64,000 nt of DNA from Hedera helix (GCA_947179155.2 OX359282.1:27769721-27833720), one strand, 5' to 3'; counted from the first letter of the stretch, positions 41,301 through 54,229 are shown. A program made the numbers and translations. The notes: generated from the sequence alone by a model not told the origin.

Positions 41301-43554
41301 AAATTATCTCATACACATTTCTACCAATTTTCATCTCTGAGTATAACTCTTTACTCATCAAATTCTATGACCACCCTTTTCTAGGAAGTTCATACTTCTA
41401 AACTCATAATTCCAGAACAATGGAATATCTTGCAGAAGAATAAATTGAAAATCAATATCTTACAGAAGGATAATTTGAAAATCAAAATATTCATTAAAAC
41501 TTTCATAATATGCTGAGGAGTCATCAAGACTGTGAACATGGAATTAACTGAATTCCGAATAAGTAGTATTTATCTCTGTAAATACTTATAAACAGAGTGT
41601 TTATCAATCACAAAGACTGAAAACATTCCATAGGTGTACGCTAGGTGATCAGCCTATCGTACTTCTGCGTTGTGCACAACGACTTCTCACGGGGTCGAAC
41701 TCTTTGGATTTACCAACCCATATCAGCATGCCACCACTGTTGGGCGCCCCCTCGCGGGTTCTTTATTCATGGCTCTGACATATCCCCCATTACGGGGTTG
41801 TTCACCTCAGACTTACTACAAAATTCCGCTCCAGCATAAGTTGGATTATTGGAAAATAAAACTTGAGTCATTTCTGACCAAAAAGTGTCCAGTCAAAATA
41901 AATGACATAGACTCACATCATGGAATTGTTCGTATATTACGACTCAAAAATCATTTCAGATTAGTTAAAGTAACAAAAATTCATTTATAGGACTTCATGA
42001 TACCGCACCGTTGCAACAGTGCGTTGAGGATTCCGTCTTTTTCATCTCTGCACCATGGCTTTAATGGCGTGTGATGATTTTATAAATACATTTTGATATT
42101 TTCAAATCAATTTGTCTTGCCGAAACAATTAGCATAGACTCTTCTTTAAACGTTTCAAAATACTAAAAATCATTTTGACTTTGTCATATTACATCATACC
42201 ATAGTGGGCTTAAAAATACATCCAACACTAGGTTACTCTGCATTGATGACTCCATCGGTTATCATCTCTGCACTAAATGCATTAATGATTTCAAAAATAC
42301 ATTTGTCTTTTCAAAAGCACAAAAGTGCGAATTTGGCACGATTTTTAAGAATTTCAAAGTCTAGCATAGCTAGAAGATTTGGAATATTCTAAAACCTCAA
42401 AACACCTCAAATTTTTCCTCCACCTTCTTTTCCAGCTTAATAACTATATCTATTATAGCCTTAACCTGACTACTTAACTCTATCCATACCTACTGTTCAT
42501 CAAATTTACCACGTATTTGGGCTCAGCAACTTACCACAATCATATGGTTTGAGGAACTTGTCCTAGTCAGGCCAAAGTCGCCCATTCGCTGAGGGGCTCC
42601 ACCACATGACTATGAGTCACGAACTTACTATGCGTGTCAGTTCTCAGAACACTAACTTATCTTAACATCCTCTACCTATCTGTTATACACATGAGAAAAG
42701 AATCACCTTCTCAACATACATATAGTGAATAGCGCGACACCAGGTTTCAGTTGATTATCATTATAGGAAGCCAAGTGGTCGTCAAACCAAACACAATCTC
42801 CTGCCCATACAAGAAATTGGTCAACTCAGCCACTAATCAATATAGGAAGTTAAGCGGTCGTTAAACCAAGAACAAATCCCCTGCCCATACAAAGGACTGT
42901 TCAACTCAACCACTGTATCAATATAGAAAGCTAAGCGGTTCTAAAACCAAGCACCAATTCCCCGCCCATACAAGGAATTGTACAACTCAACCACTAATAT
43001 GAGTCCTCAATTAAAAACCCACAAACCTCTAACTTCTCTTAACTTGATATGAATTTTGTCGATTTATACCTTATCACACTCAACACTTCAAGAGACACTT
43101 GTCACTATTTCAGTATCTTCATTGTTATAGCACTATGCTATCAACACAACCTCTTAATCATTTAACAGACCATTTGTCATTCCATGATTTTACTATGATC
43201 ATCGTGATCTTATAACACAATTGATTTCACTGTACAATTTCTCCTTTATTCTAGGATCGCTTAATTCTATCATCTTATCATTCATCTCTGATCATTTTAC
43301 TGTACGATCCTTCTCTTTCTAAATTCTTGAATCAAGTGTTCCCTGATTCTTATTCCATTTATTTGGATTACACTCATTGAAGATCCTTCTTTGAATCTTT
43401 TCATATATCTATGTATCTATATAGATTTATTTCCTACTTTATGAACTATATATGTTCATTTCTAAACTCTATCTGAGTTTATCCTTTCATTGTCTTCATT
43501 ATCTTTCCATGATTATAGCCTAAGGTACTGCTACCTAAGAACTATAACCTATCA
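41301..43554 (-). other. Non-coding interior of the LARD
   Basis: No gag or pol motif on either strand. Includes a GC-richer block at 41640-41840 (CACGGGGTCGAACTC, GGGCGCCCCCTCGCGGG) and at 42560-42630 (GTCGCCCATTCGCTGAGG). The short frames at 41645-41990 have no recognisable domain. Confidence 0.75.
42762..42996. repeat. Triplicated unit of about 79 bp in the LARD interior
   Basis: Units at about 42762-42840, 42841-42920 and 42921-42996, each with AAGCGGTCGTTAAACCAA-like, CCTGCCCATACAAGGAATTG-like and TCAACTCAACCACTAAT blocks. Confidence 0.85.
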
Positions 43555-43566
43555 GCTCTGATACCA
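43555..43566 (-). other. Primer binding site (tRNA-iMet) of the LARD
   Basis: GCTCTGATACCA (complement TGGTATCAGAGC), 3 bases from the right LTR. Confidence 0.9.
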
Positions 43567-43569
43567 ACC

Positions 43570-46500
43570 TGTGACGACCCCAAATCCGGGTTCCTTTAAC
43601 CCTGGACCTGGTTCATCACTATACATCATCTTCATACATGTTCTATAACTAATGCGGAATATATAAACATAAATTGTTTATTCTACAACATTTCCCAAGG
43701 TTTCTAACCTTAACTTACATCTTTACCTTTAGATTCATAAAAAGGTTTACAAAATTACTTACATCATATAACAATTTAGTTATAATGAATAACACTATAA
43801 TCTTGTCTTTTGCGTCTGTCTCCGTCTCTCCTCGGACATTCGTATTATTCTGAAATTTGTTATCATGATATAGCAAGAGTGAGCAACGACTTTGCTCAGC
43901 AAGTTTAAATACAATAACGATATATCATGATTGAAAGAAAGAACAAGCTTTCGGATTTTCAACAATATAATAATTGTGAAAGAGTACGAATCATAATTTC
44001 AATAATTGAATGACTGAATCAAGTAATGTTGAGTGTCAATAATGACCATGAACAATTTTAACTGAACCTTATGGTAATGAAGGTGATCAGCCTTTCATAC
44101 CTGATGAACACATGCAACAAGCACTATGTGCGAATCCACAATTTAAAGATGTGGAATAATTATACAGAATTAAACCATAGCATGCTTGAAACGTAATAAA
44201 TTGAATTTGAGTTAGGGACTTGAACAATAAAATAATATATCCTGCTCGAATATAAATTGAGTAGGGTTTAGGAAACTTGCCTGTCTGCTCAGCTACAATT
44301 AATGTCTAGCTTTAACTAACTGGCTTTGAAAGACCTAACATTAGTAAAGTTGGTCTAATAATTAGTACAGCGTATTTGTACAACTATACACTCATTAAGA
44401 AACTTATCTACCACTCATAAGTACTAACACATAATTTACATAAATCAAAACAATATTATTAACCTTATAAACCCTCAATCATATTAGGTTAATAATTTAA
44501 TAAGTTAAAAAATAATTTTCTTAAGTGTTAAACACTTATTAAACTATTAAACAATTTATTATAATTGTTTAAACAAAAGAGTTAAAAGACATTTTCTTTA
44601 TTCCATTAAATCTAATTTCATTTAATTACTATTTAACATTAATTAAATAGTAAGTAATTAAATACCTTTAGTTATTATTTAATAATAAATAATAACTTAC
44701 TAGATTTATTTATTATTTAAAGCTAATCAAATAATAAATAATTATATCATATTAAAAATAATCAAATATCTTTAGTTATTATTTAATAATAAATAATAAC
44801 TAATTAACTAGATTCATTTATTATTTAAAGTTAATTAAATAATAAATAATAAAATTATATAGTAAATACTCAAATATCATTAGTTATTATTTAATAATAA
44901 ATAATAACTAACTAAATTTATTTATTATTTAAAGTTAATCAAATAATAAATAATTAAATAATCAATCTTAGTTGTCTTTAATTATTATTTAATAGTAATT
45001 AAATAATAATTAATTAATTTATCATCCTTGTTTATTATTTAATATTAATTAAATAATAATTAGTTTAATCGTAAATTCAGAAGATATAATATTAACTAGA
45101 TTAATATTTACAACATTTAAATATTAATCCAAAATACTTATTATATTAAAAAAAAAATATAATATTAAACTAACTAGATTAATATTTACAACATTTAAAT
45201 ATTAATCCTAAATACTTATTATATTTGAAAAAAATATAATATTAAACTAACTAGATTAATATTTACAACATTTAAATATTAATCCTAAATACTTATTATA
45301 TTTGAAAAAAAATATAATATTAAACTAACTAGATTAATATTTACAACATTTAAATATTAATCCTAAATACTTATTATATTTGAAAAATATAATATTCAAT
45401 ACCTAAATATCATTTTTGTATTATTAATATTTTTGTTATAATTTTAAATTAATTTTTAAACATTTAAATTAATTTAAATTATCCAGAATGGCAAAATCGT
45501 AAATAAACTGAAAACCGAACGGAGGGGGCAGTATCGTAATTTCGCAGAAAAAAAGACCGGAGGGGCAAAAATGTAATTTCGCCAAAATCGGTATCTCGCG
45601 CATTGCGCGCGCCGACAAAACTAGGTCCCAAAACGGTGCCGTTTTAATGTCACCGAAGCTAGCTTCCGCGCATTACGCGCGGATGAAAATTTTTTATTCG
45701 CCAAAACGACGCCGTTTTGGCTCCGTGTCCGAACAGTGAATAGGATTCCGCGCAATGCGCGGCAGTCCTTTATTTTTGTTTCCCAGCAGAACGTGAACAG
45801 TGCTATTTTAATACACAACTTAATAAAATTTATACCTTCAAGAAATCTTTAAGTCCTCAATAAAAATCCAAACAAATTACCAACCACTTAATCTCAATTT
45901 ATAACATGAAAATTTAATTTTTCATGATTTAATATTAAATTTTTTTATAAAAATTTTTACATCACATAAACTACCACAAATCATAACTTTTTGTGTATAA
46001 CTCCATTTTGAGTGATTCAAACTTTGTTTTTCTCATGATTTAATGTTCTATAATATTATAACATTAAATCTAAATTTTATAAAAGTATTTTTGGGTCATT
46101 ATTTTGAGACTTGATTTAACACCACCAAACCCATATTTTTAGCATATAAATTATACCAAAATACAACCTAAGCATATTAAACTCAAGCATGACATAAATA
46201 TTACTAATACACATTACTAACTATATTAGCATATTTATACTACCATGATGGTTTAATTAATTTAAAACAAAGCTAGATTTTAAAATAACAATTACCTTGT
46301 TTTAATGGATATCTTCATTTTCCTTCCAAAGTAGGTTGTGCAACTTGAAGACATGAACCAAGAACTATTTCTCCACCTTCTCCATGCTCTCTCTCAAAAT
46401 ACTTACTCTCCCAAGCTATTTCTCTCAAACTCTCTCTCTTTTGGAACTTGGAAAAATATAAATGAAATGTAATGTCTACAATTTTAAGTATATTAGTAAA

Positions 46501-48163
46501 ATTCCTAGATACAAAAATTATATCTATAATTCATGATGCTCCTACTTGGATACTTGTACAAGAAAAATAGCCCATGACTTAGTTGGTGAAAAGAGGCATG
46601 GTTGTCATGTACAATAAAAGCAAACAAGCAACCATTTAATAAATAATAAATAAAATAAGAAAATCAACATTTCAAACTCTTTTACTCCTTCCTTGCCGGC
46701 TGATCACCAAAGATGTTGTCCCAAAAATCTTGTCCCAAGTCACTTTTTAATAATTAATAGTTTAATTAAGTATTTTTCAAGTGGGCCAATCGTTGGGCTT
46801 TAATTTAAAATACCAATTGGGCTTCTATTAAATTGTTTGGGCTACTAAATTGTCAAATTATATTATTCTCCACTTGGGCTACTAATTGTCCCATGTTGGG
46901 CTAATTTAAAAATTTACACATTAATTATTCAATCCATGATTAAATAAATAATTAGATTGAATAAATAATTAAATATTCTAACCCATAAGTATTAAATTAC
47001 TAAATGGACTAATAATATTATTAATAATACTTTATATTATTTACATTAATTAATTATCATATTAATTAATTTATAAAATTTAATTCACTCATTATATTCA
47101 ATTTAATTGAATATTTAATTAATGACAACTTGTCAATTAATTTGATATTAAAACTTTAGAGTGTGTTCGCTAATAATAATATATATAATCTATATATATT
47201 ATTTATACACATTACTTTACCTCAAAAACAATTTCACAATAAATTATGAAATTAAAAATAAATACAATATATAATTTAATATATATTATTTACGCCATAA
47301 ATTAAATTATTTAATACATTTACATTAAATAATTTATTTCTCATCAATTATGGAAATAATTCCATTTACCCGAAAATACATTAAAATAATAATATATTTA
47401 CTCAATTTCTTATTTAAATAATTTATTTAATTATTTAATTAATATTACACAAATAATTGTATAATGAAATTTCTCAATCCCATAAATCATTTACAATGAT
47501 TTATTTAATTATAGAATATATTCATTTAATATATTCAATTACTATTTAAAATTTCTTAATTAATTTAATCCCTTTATATATATGTACATATATGTGAAAT
47601 TAAATGTTGTACATATATACAATTATTAATCTCCCTTAATTAATTCAACTACTTTATATAATTTATAATTATATAATTTACATAATTATTCCTCACAAAT
47701 AATTTATCAATAATTTACATAAATATTGATTAATGAGTATAATCAATATAATAACTAAATTAATTCCACAATTAACCTTTTAATTCAATTCGGATTAATT
47801 TAATATTAATCTATCTATTTATCACAATTTAATTAACCATTAAATTATGTTACTAAATATGCACACATATATATATATTCATATAAATACATATTTAATT
47901 TACACGCAACCACGTCGCATAATTACATAACTCCGCTAATTAAATTATCTTAATCTAATTAGACTTGCTATTAGCCAAGTTCATTGAATTATCACTGTAC
48001 TTGCTAACTAAAATTTTTTTTTTTGATATCACCATATCTAAGTTAGTCCGATAAATTTAATTTGGACCTCTATTTATCTATCACTACTAGGTTATCAAAC
48101 TCCAACCTTTATTAAATATTAAATATTTTATTTCTAATTCATTTAAATATCCGGGATATTACA
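43570..48163 (-). repeat. 5' LTR of the LARD (4594 bp)
   Basis: Near-identical copy of 36677-41269. One extra G near 45527 and a shifted A/T boundary near 48012 are the only differences noticed. Confidence 0.95.
45597..45762. repeat. Alternating GC-rich palindrome array (right LTR)
   Basis: Same five palindromes as at 38703-38868. Confidence 0.9.
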
Positions 48164-48179
48164 GTATACTTATAACTGA

Positions 48180-48183
<4 letters not shown>

Positions 48184-48255
<72 letters not shown>
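48184..48255. repeat. (TA)n microsatellite
   Basis: About 36 TA repeats just right of the LARD. Confidence 0.95.
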
Positions 48256-48259
<4 letters not shown>

Positions 48260-49837
48260 CCATGTTCTTTTCTTTTCCTTCACCAAAATTAAAATTTTAA
48301 CATATATACTATAATAATTCAAAATTTAAAAAATAACTAAACTTTAAAAATTAATTATTATCTCAAAAATTAAAATTAAAATAATTGAAATTATCATTTT
48401 TTTGTGAGAAATGACTAAAAAAAATTCATATAATATATACTATTTTTCTTAATTAACGCTTACATATAAAATAAATTTTTAAATAAAATAGAATTAGTTT
48501 ATACTTATAACTGTAAAATATATTTTTATAATAAAAAATAAAATTTAAAAAATATAAAGCCCCTGTTCTTTTCTTTTTCTTTGTCTTCAAAATTAAAATT
48601 TTAGCATATATACTATACTAATTCAAATTTTTAAAAATAACTAAACCTTAAAATTAATTATTATCTCAAAAAAAAATTAAAAATTTTGAAATTATCTTTT
48701 CTGGTGAGAAATAACTAAAAAAATGCATATAATATATACTATTTTTTTTTAATTAATGATTAAATATAAAATAAATTTTTAAATACAACAGAATTAATGT
48801 ATACTTATAACTGCAAAATATATTTTTTGAACTAAAATAAAAAAATATAAAGCCCGTACTCTTTTCTTTTCTTTCTTTACCAAGAACTAAAATTTTATCA
48901 TATATACTATACTAATTCAAATTTTTAAAAAAATTAAAGTTTTTTTTTTTTAAATTTGAATAAGTATAGTATATAGGTTAAAATTTTAATTTTTGGTAAA
49001 GAAGGAAAAAAAAAGAAAGGGGGATTTTTATTTTTATTTTTTAATTTAAAAATATATTTTACAGTTATAAGTATAAACTAATTCTGTTGTATTTAAAAAT
49101 TTGTTTTATAAGTAAGCCTTAATTAATTTTTTTATATATTATATTATATAAATATATACTATTTGTTTATATATGAATTCATATAATATATACTATTTTT
49201 TTTTGAAATTTTAATTATTATCTCATAAATAAAAAATAAAAATTTTGAAATTAGGGAAAAATGACGACTTTGAAACTGTGTGACAATTTAGAGGGACAAA
49301 TCGAAGTGTCATTAAGCGATTTTGATAAAATCGGGTAAAAGGATTGGATCAATGGGTCGGGTCGAATTTTGGGCCGATTTCAGTAAATTCGGGCAAAAGG
49401 AACAGAAATGATAAAAAATATCACTTTAAAGATCAATTTGACAAAAAAAATGAACTTTAAAAATGGGTGTCAATTTGGAGGGACATAACTAACATTCAAC
49501 CTATTACTTATCATTGTGGCTCTTCCTCAACCATCCATAAACAAGATTAATTATATTTGAATAAATACATGTAACTAACCTTTCGTTTTTATTTTGGCGC
49601 TGGCCAGATCAATATTTATCTATCAAAAACTAATATAATTGTTTCCTGAAACAAATTAATAAAGAATTTTGTTCACCTTATTAATATCCTGCATGGTATA
49701 CATAATTACATGAATAAAAGAAAGAAAGAAAAAATAATAATGTTTATAAAATTACCACCAAAACAATCAAAAACGCCCTAAAATTTACTCATTCTCTCTT
49801 GTGGCTGACTTCTTTAAAAATTCCATATATATAAAAT

Positions 49838-50062
49838 TTAGTGACCAGGTCCTTTAGGGCTAGGACCCGACGGCAACCTCTCAAGCCATAACGCCATGGA
49901 GTTCTTCGCCTTCTCGTAAACCGAAGAGTATTTTTCAAGATGATTAGAACCAACAAAATCCTCCGTCAACACTCTTGCAGCGTCCACCTGAGCTTGGCTC
50001 ATCATAACAGCAACAAATACCACTAAAACAATAAAAAACGCGCTCGTTTTTTGAAAATTCAT
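49838..50062 (-). CDS. PIP/PIPL-type secreted signalling peptide precursor, 74 aa
   Basis: A single exon encodes a hydrophobic signal peptide (about residues 8-28, likely cleaved after QVDA), a variable charged middle (EDFVGSNHLEKYSSVYEKAK) and a C-terminal RLPSGPSPKGPGH right before the stop. The SGPSPxGxGH end is the mature motif of plant PAMP-induced secreted peptides (PIP/PIPL), which in Arabidopsis are processed, proline-hydroxylated and perceived by the receptor kinase RLK7 to amplify immunity and affect root growth. Precursor length, single exon and position of the motif at the extreme C-terminus all fit. A TATA box lies about 100 bases upstream. Which family member this is cannot be said; a CEP or IDA peptide would have a different end motif. 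Confidence 0.9.
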   Translation of the reverse strand: MNFQKTSAFFIVLVVFVAVMMSQAQVDAARVLTEDFVGSNHLEKYSSVYEKAKNSMALWLERLPSGPSPKGPGH

Positions 50063-50162
50063 CTTTGAAACTGACTGACAACTTGAAAAAATGGGATAAG
50101 GTTGGAGGTGTTTTGTGTCTTGTGCTTGTAGAATGAGTGAAGGAATATGTTTAGGGTTGAAG

Positions 50163-50170
50163 TATTTATA
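50163..50170 (-). promoter_or_regulatory. TATA box of the PIP-type gene
   Basis: TATAAATA on the minus strand (GCTATAAATACTTC), 101 bases before the ATG, followed by a plausible leader. Confidence 0.65.
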
Positions 50171-50652
50171 GCATCGGCGATATATTAAGTTGGTTTTGTT
50201 GAAGTGTTGAATAGTCTTAATTAGGCTAAGTAGCTTGAATGAAGTTGCACGTTTACTTGAATGGAAATTGGGATGAAGGTTACGTGTTGAATAAAGACAT
50301 ATGGCATGGTCATGCGTGACTATTTATATAGAATATGATATCTAAGAGCAATTTTCATGGCAGGCACTTGGGATTTCTTGGGTGTGAATGCGTCTGTATG
50401 GTTATGACTTCTAAATTTTTAACTGCCGAAATTAATTTAGTGGCCTTTAATTGATGACGTGCATGTAGCTTGCTCGAGGGTAATTTGGTATTTCGGATAG
50501 AAGAGAGTTAAGACACTAGTCATTTTAACACCGAAAATAGTATGTTCAAATTACACGTTTGTTTAGGCTAGTACTATTTTCGTATATTTTTTTTTTATAT
50601 TTTTGCGTAATTTTTTCTTACTACAAAATATATATTTTTTTAAGTGAAAAAG

Positions 50653-50655
<3 letters not shown>

Positions 50656-50720
<65 letters not shown>
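50656..50720. repeat. (TA)n microsatellite
   Basis: About 32 AT/TA repeats upstream of the PIP-type gene. Confidence 0.95.
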
Positions 50721-50722
<2 letters not shown>

Positions 50723-50844
50723 ATTTCCTTTATTAGAAATCGTAGAGTAACGTATGATCGGTATTCAGTATTAAGTGAATATTCTCAAAGTTGAGTGGTT
50801 AGGTGGTAGGGTTTGTCACTGAGATTATTTTATGTTCACCTAGT

Positions 50845-51294
50845 CAATGATTTGAAACCTTGATCAAGTCGGCTAGATCAACCTGTTGAACTGAGAACCG
50901 ATCTTATGTCCGGCCTAATTTGACTTGAGTAAACTATTTTGGTCAAAATTCGGATTGAACCGGTTGACCACCGATGACCGACGATTCAACTGGTAGAACC
51001 AGTTAACTTGATTCAATGAACCGAATTTTAAGTATTTTTAAAATATTTTTTAGTAAAAAAAAAATTTAATTTTAAAATTAAATATTTTTAGTAATATTAT
51101 AATATAATTTCTTAACTATATTTTAACTTACAAAAAATTAAATATTTTAAAATTTTATTAATTATTAATAATATATATTTTTATATATTTATAATATTAT
51201 CGATTTAATAATAATTGAATTATTAATTAAATTAATAATTTATTCAGCCGATAATTCTTCCGATTCGATCTCCTTTGTCAGTTTGAAAACATTG
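50845..51294. mobile_element. hAT-type MITE (450 bp)
   Basis: Left end CAATGATTTGAAACC and complement of right end CAATGTTTTCAAACT match at 11 of the first 13 bases. The flanks CACCTAGT (50837-50844) and CACCTAGC (51295-51302) give an 8-bp duplication with one mismatch. The inside carries GAACCGGTTGACC / GGTAGAACCAGTTAAC motifs like other plant hAT MITEs. Confidence 0.78.
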
Positions 51295-51696
51295 CACCTA
51301 GCCCCCTCGTCATCAGTTTGAAATCGTGTGTGGCAACGATACCTGGATTCTCATACGAAGATTTGGACACATTTATAATTTTTATTCATTTTTTTAATAT
51401 GTGTATTTTAAGAATAATTATAGTGTTCACTCGTTTTTATTAGATATAGACACAAAATTATTATAAAAAAAAATATATCGAATATACTATCAAAGTCAAT
51501 TTATTTAATTTTAATTTTTTTAGATATATTTTTTTAATAATTAATCTTAAAATTAGTCAATTTAATCATAAAAAATCAATTAAGACATGTAAAGTCAGAC
51601 GAAAGAAATATTATATATAACACACTCCGGATTGCATTATTGTAATAATTTTTTTTAAAAAATTATGATTACTTTTGAATAATTAAAGTACAATTT

Positions 51697-51718
51697 GGGG
51701 GGGGGGGGGGGGGGGGGG
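51697..51718. repeat. G22 homopolymer
   Basis: 22 consecutive G in AT-rich DNA. Confidence 0.95.
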
Positions 51719-51928
51719 ACCAGTTTGCATTGCCTTGCACGTTTTAAAATCTATGCTTTGACTAATGTTTTCATTCGACTCCTTATATTGAGGGTCTCAG
51801 TTTCTCGTGGCATCATTAGTTTTGACTTTGATTAATCTCAAATAGTTTTTATGTTAATTTAAGGCAATTTGGTAATGTCTATACCATCATATTAAATAAA
51901 TATTTATGATATTTTTATATATTTTTTT

Positions 51929-52352
51929 AATGACACTTTAAATTTAATTTGAGTAAAAAAATATTTTAATTTGACCTAAGATCACTTTTACTATAACATT
52001 ATTTAATTATCAACTTAATAATCTAACCGTAAATATATAATGAGTATGCGAAAATATATGATTATGTAAAATTTTGTTTGATTTAAGGTATCAAAATATA
52101 ATTTTTATAATAGTATATATAATTTGAATATAAATTTATATTTCGACAACTCATATTTTAGTAACTTCTATTATTATAAAGTTGATGATGCATAAATTCA
52201 AATCAAACAAAATTTTATGTAATTTTATATTTTTACATGCTCATTACATCTGTACAGTTAGATTATTAAATTAATGATTAAATAATATTGTATTAGAAAT
52301 AACCTAAAATTCGATCTAAGATGTCTTGTACTCTTAAATTTTTAACGACATT
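51929..52352. mobile_element. Inverted-repeat (foldback/MITE-like) element
   Basis: Arms of roughly 150 bases pair: ATTTAATTATCAACTTAATAAT, TCTAACCGTAAATATATAATGAG and AAAATTTTGTTTGATTT on the left recur inverted on the right. The ends and target duplication are not sharp. Confidence 0.65.
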
Positions 52353-53017
52353 TATTATTCTGACTCTATAATTGTTATATCAATGGACTAATTTAATGTT
52401 ATCCTAGGAAAAAAGGGAAAGGGGGGAAAATCATAAAACTTTCAAACGGAAAAACGTATGTGCATTTGCATTAACTGTGACTACTTGTAAGTGAGTCCAA
52501 GGCTGAATTATTTGACCGTCTGTCCTTCATTTATTGTCTTTGAACAGACTGCAAAAGAAAATTACAAGAAAATCTTCAATTTAGTCCAATATAACTAAAT
52601 TTTCCAACCTGGGGTGCTGGACTAACACAAACTTGTTCCCTGCAAGTTCCACCATATGCAAAATTTTCTCTTGTTCTTGGTGCACACGCAATACACGTGC
52701 ACCAATATGTATTATTATTAATTAGTATATTACAAGGAAACTCCAAATCTGATCTGACATTTACTTAATAACAATAAAAAAGAAGACGGAATATGTGACT
52801 TGAGTTGCCACAATTAGGCTCCACTTTACATCAAACAAAAACAACATAGTATATAATAAAATAATGAAATATTATAATGTTCTTAATAAAAATAATGTAA
52901 GTATAAAGATGTCATTACTAAAAGTCTAAATGAATATATTTATAGTTAAACTTGACTAGCATAAGTCACATATTCTTTTTTACCTTATAAAAATATATTA
53001 TTAATAAAGAGTATTAC
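52353..53017. other. Intergenic AT-rich sequence
   Basis: No gene seen; ends at the start of the Tat-like LTR. Confidence 0.5.
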
Positions 53018-53559
53018 TGTTGAGATATGATTTATTGAGTTTTGGATTTAAGTTGGGTCCAAGATTATTCATGGATGAGAGCGGATGGAGAGTTCTTTTA
53101 TACATTATAGCGCCCATTCAAGTGTTTCGTTTTAGGACGACATGCTGGTTTAGGAGGAATGCCGTCCATATTGGTTTAGGATCCTAAATTAGGTAATAAT
53201 ATCGGATATTAAAGAGATTAGAATTGACCGGTCAACGATATATTCCTAATTGAATTCTAGTCAAGGGATTCTCTATCCTAATTGGTCACAAATGCTTGCT
53301 GCAGGTTGTTAGAAAAATATAAATAAGGTTACAAGTGTGAAAAAATAGGTTACACAATTCTTACATATTAAAAATCAACTAATTTTCAGTAATAACAAGT
53401 TCTTCATTGTTATATTTTTTGGCATGTACTTATTCTCACACCGGAGCATCCCAGATGGCTCAAATCATTGCTTGATTTGGGGGTGGCTAACGGTTGTTTT
53501 CAGTGCAGGTTGCTCATTGTTTGGTAGTTTCAGCTAGTAAGCAAAATCACGCGTCAACA
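53018..53559 (+). repeat. 5' LTR of the Tat-like element (542 bp)
   Basis: Starts TGTTGAGATATG, ends GCGTCAACA, with a 6-bp perfect terminal inverted repeat, followed at once by a primer-site-like TTAGCACTAGAAAGAGGG. The partner LTR is outside the window. Confidence 0.65.
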
Positions 53560-53627
53560 TTAGCACTAGAAAGAGGGTTGTTGATATTTGACTAGTAAAT
53601 CACCAGTTTCGTGTTAAGGTTGTTACT

Positions 53628-54229
53628 ATGGCAGAAATGAGAAATTTCAGTAGGGACCAACAAGAATCCTCTACAGAACTAGTTGAACGTCATGTACAGG
53701 GCTCGGTGAAGGATATACTTGGACCCAATTAGCCAAGATCTAGGCCCCTGCAGACTTACTCAACATCTGTTCGAAGGAGATTGTTTTCAGCATCAATTAC
53801 ACGGGATTCCGACTTGTGGATGGTGGAACTAGATTTGCATAGACTGAGGCCAGAAGAACTAAGAAATCCAGAGGGAAGATCGACGCAAAGTGATCAGAGA
53901 GAGAATCAGACTCCAAAAAATCAGAGAATCATAGGCCAAGTTGGAGACCTTGAAGCGTCAATATCAGGATTGAAACACTCACCTTTCTGAGCTGAGGAGG
54001 GAAAAGGATCAACCAATCACTATTGAAGGAGGAGAACGACTGACACAACAATAGTAAAGATGGAAATAACAAAAAGAATGTATAGGATCGGATCGGGTCA
54101 AAATGAGGACAACTACTTGCTGCCAATAAACCATCATTTCAGCCTCGGGCGAATAGTAAGGTATACACTGCATTGAATACCGATCGGGGTGAAAATTCTG
54201 CAGGCAATCAGGAACATGCCCACAACTGA
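53628..54229 (+). pseudogene. Gypsy gag N-terminal region (broken)
   Basis: ATG at 53628 opens MAEMRNFSRDQQESSTELVE; a stop follows at about 53730. The frame 53781-53990 (RLRPEELRNPEGRSTQSDQR) has a charged coiled-coil character. More stops occur before the solo LTR at 54230. Confidence 0.55.

Larger units (their letters stand above)
36677..48163 (-). mobile_element. LARD-like non-autonomous Gypsy element, 11.5 kb, very young
   Basis: Two 4.6-kb LTRs (36677-41269 and 43570-48163) surround a 2300-bp non-coding interior, and a perfect GTATA duplication flanks the element (36672-36676, 48164-48168). The primer site (GCTCTGATACCA, 43555-43566) next to the right LTR and the purine tract next to the left LTR fix the minus strand. 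Long LTRs with a short, conserved, protein-free interior are the definition of a LARD. The purine-tract context (GGGGACGAAATTTTTAGAAG on the minus strand) resembles chromovirus (Tekay/Del) Gypsy elements, which could supply enzymes in trans. By eye the LTRs differ by one indel and about two substitutions. Confidence 0.9.
36242..49497. mobile_element. Foldback-type element with long inverted repeats, split by the LARD
   Basis: The left part (36242-36676) and right end (about 49260-49497) are inverted copies: GAATGTCACTTATATGCCTC versus GAATGTTAGTTATGTCCCTC, then matching TCAATTTGACC/TCAAATTGATC, GATATTTTTTAT and GACCCGACCCATTGATCC blocks. Removing the LARD and one target duplication leaves about 1.77 kb. 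The centre (48169-48900) holds three direct units of about 300 bp (TATACTTATAACTG…AAAGCCC…TTTTCTTT), followed by an inverted partial unit (about 48945-49100). No transposase is visible. A target duplication was not found. Confidence 0.65.

Noticed and set aside
41645..41990. Overlapping short frames in the LARD interior as possible genes
   Set aside because: No conserved domain visible, two overlapping frames of similar length, and the setting is the non-coding interior on the opposite strand to transcription.
50559..50750. A 63-codon frame rich in YIYIYI
   Set aside because: It is a translated (TA)n microsatellite.
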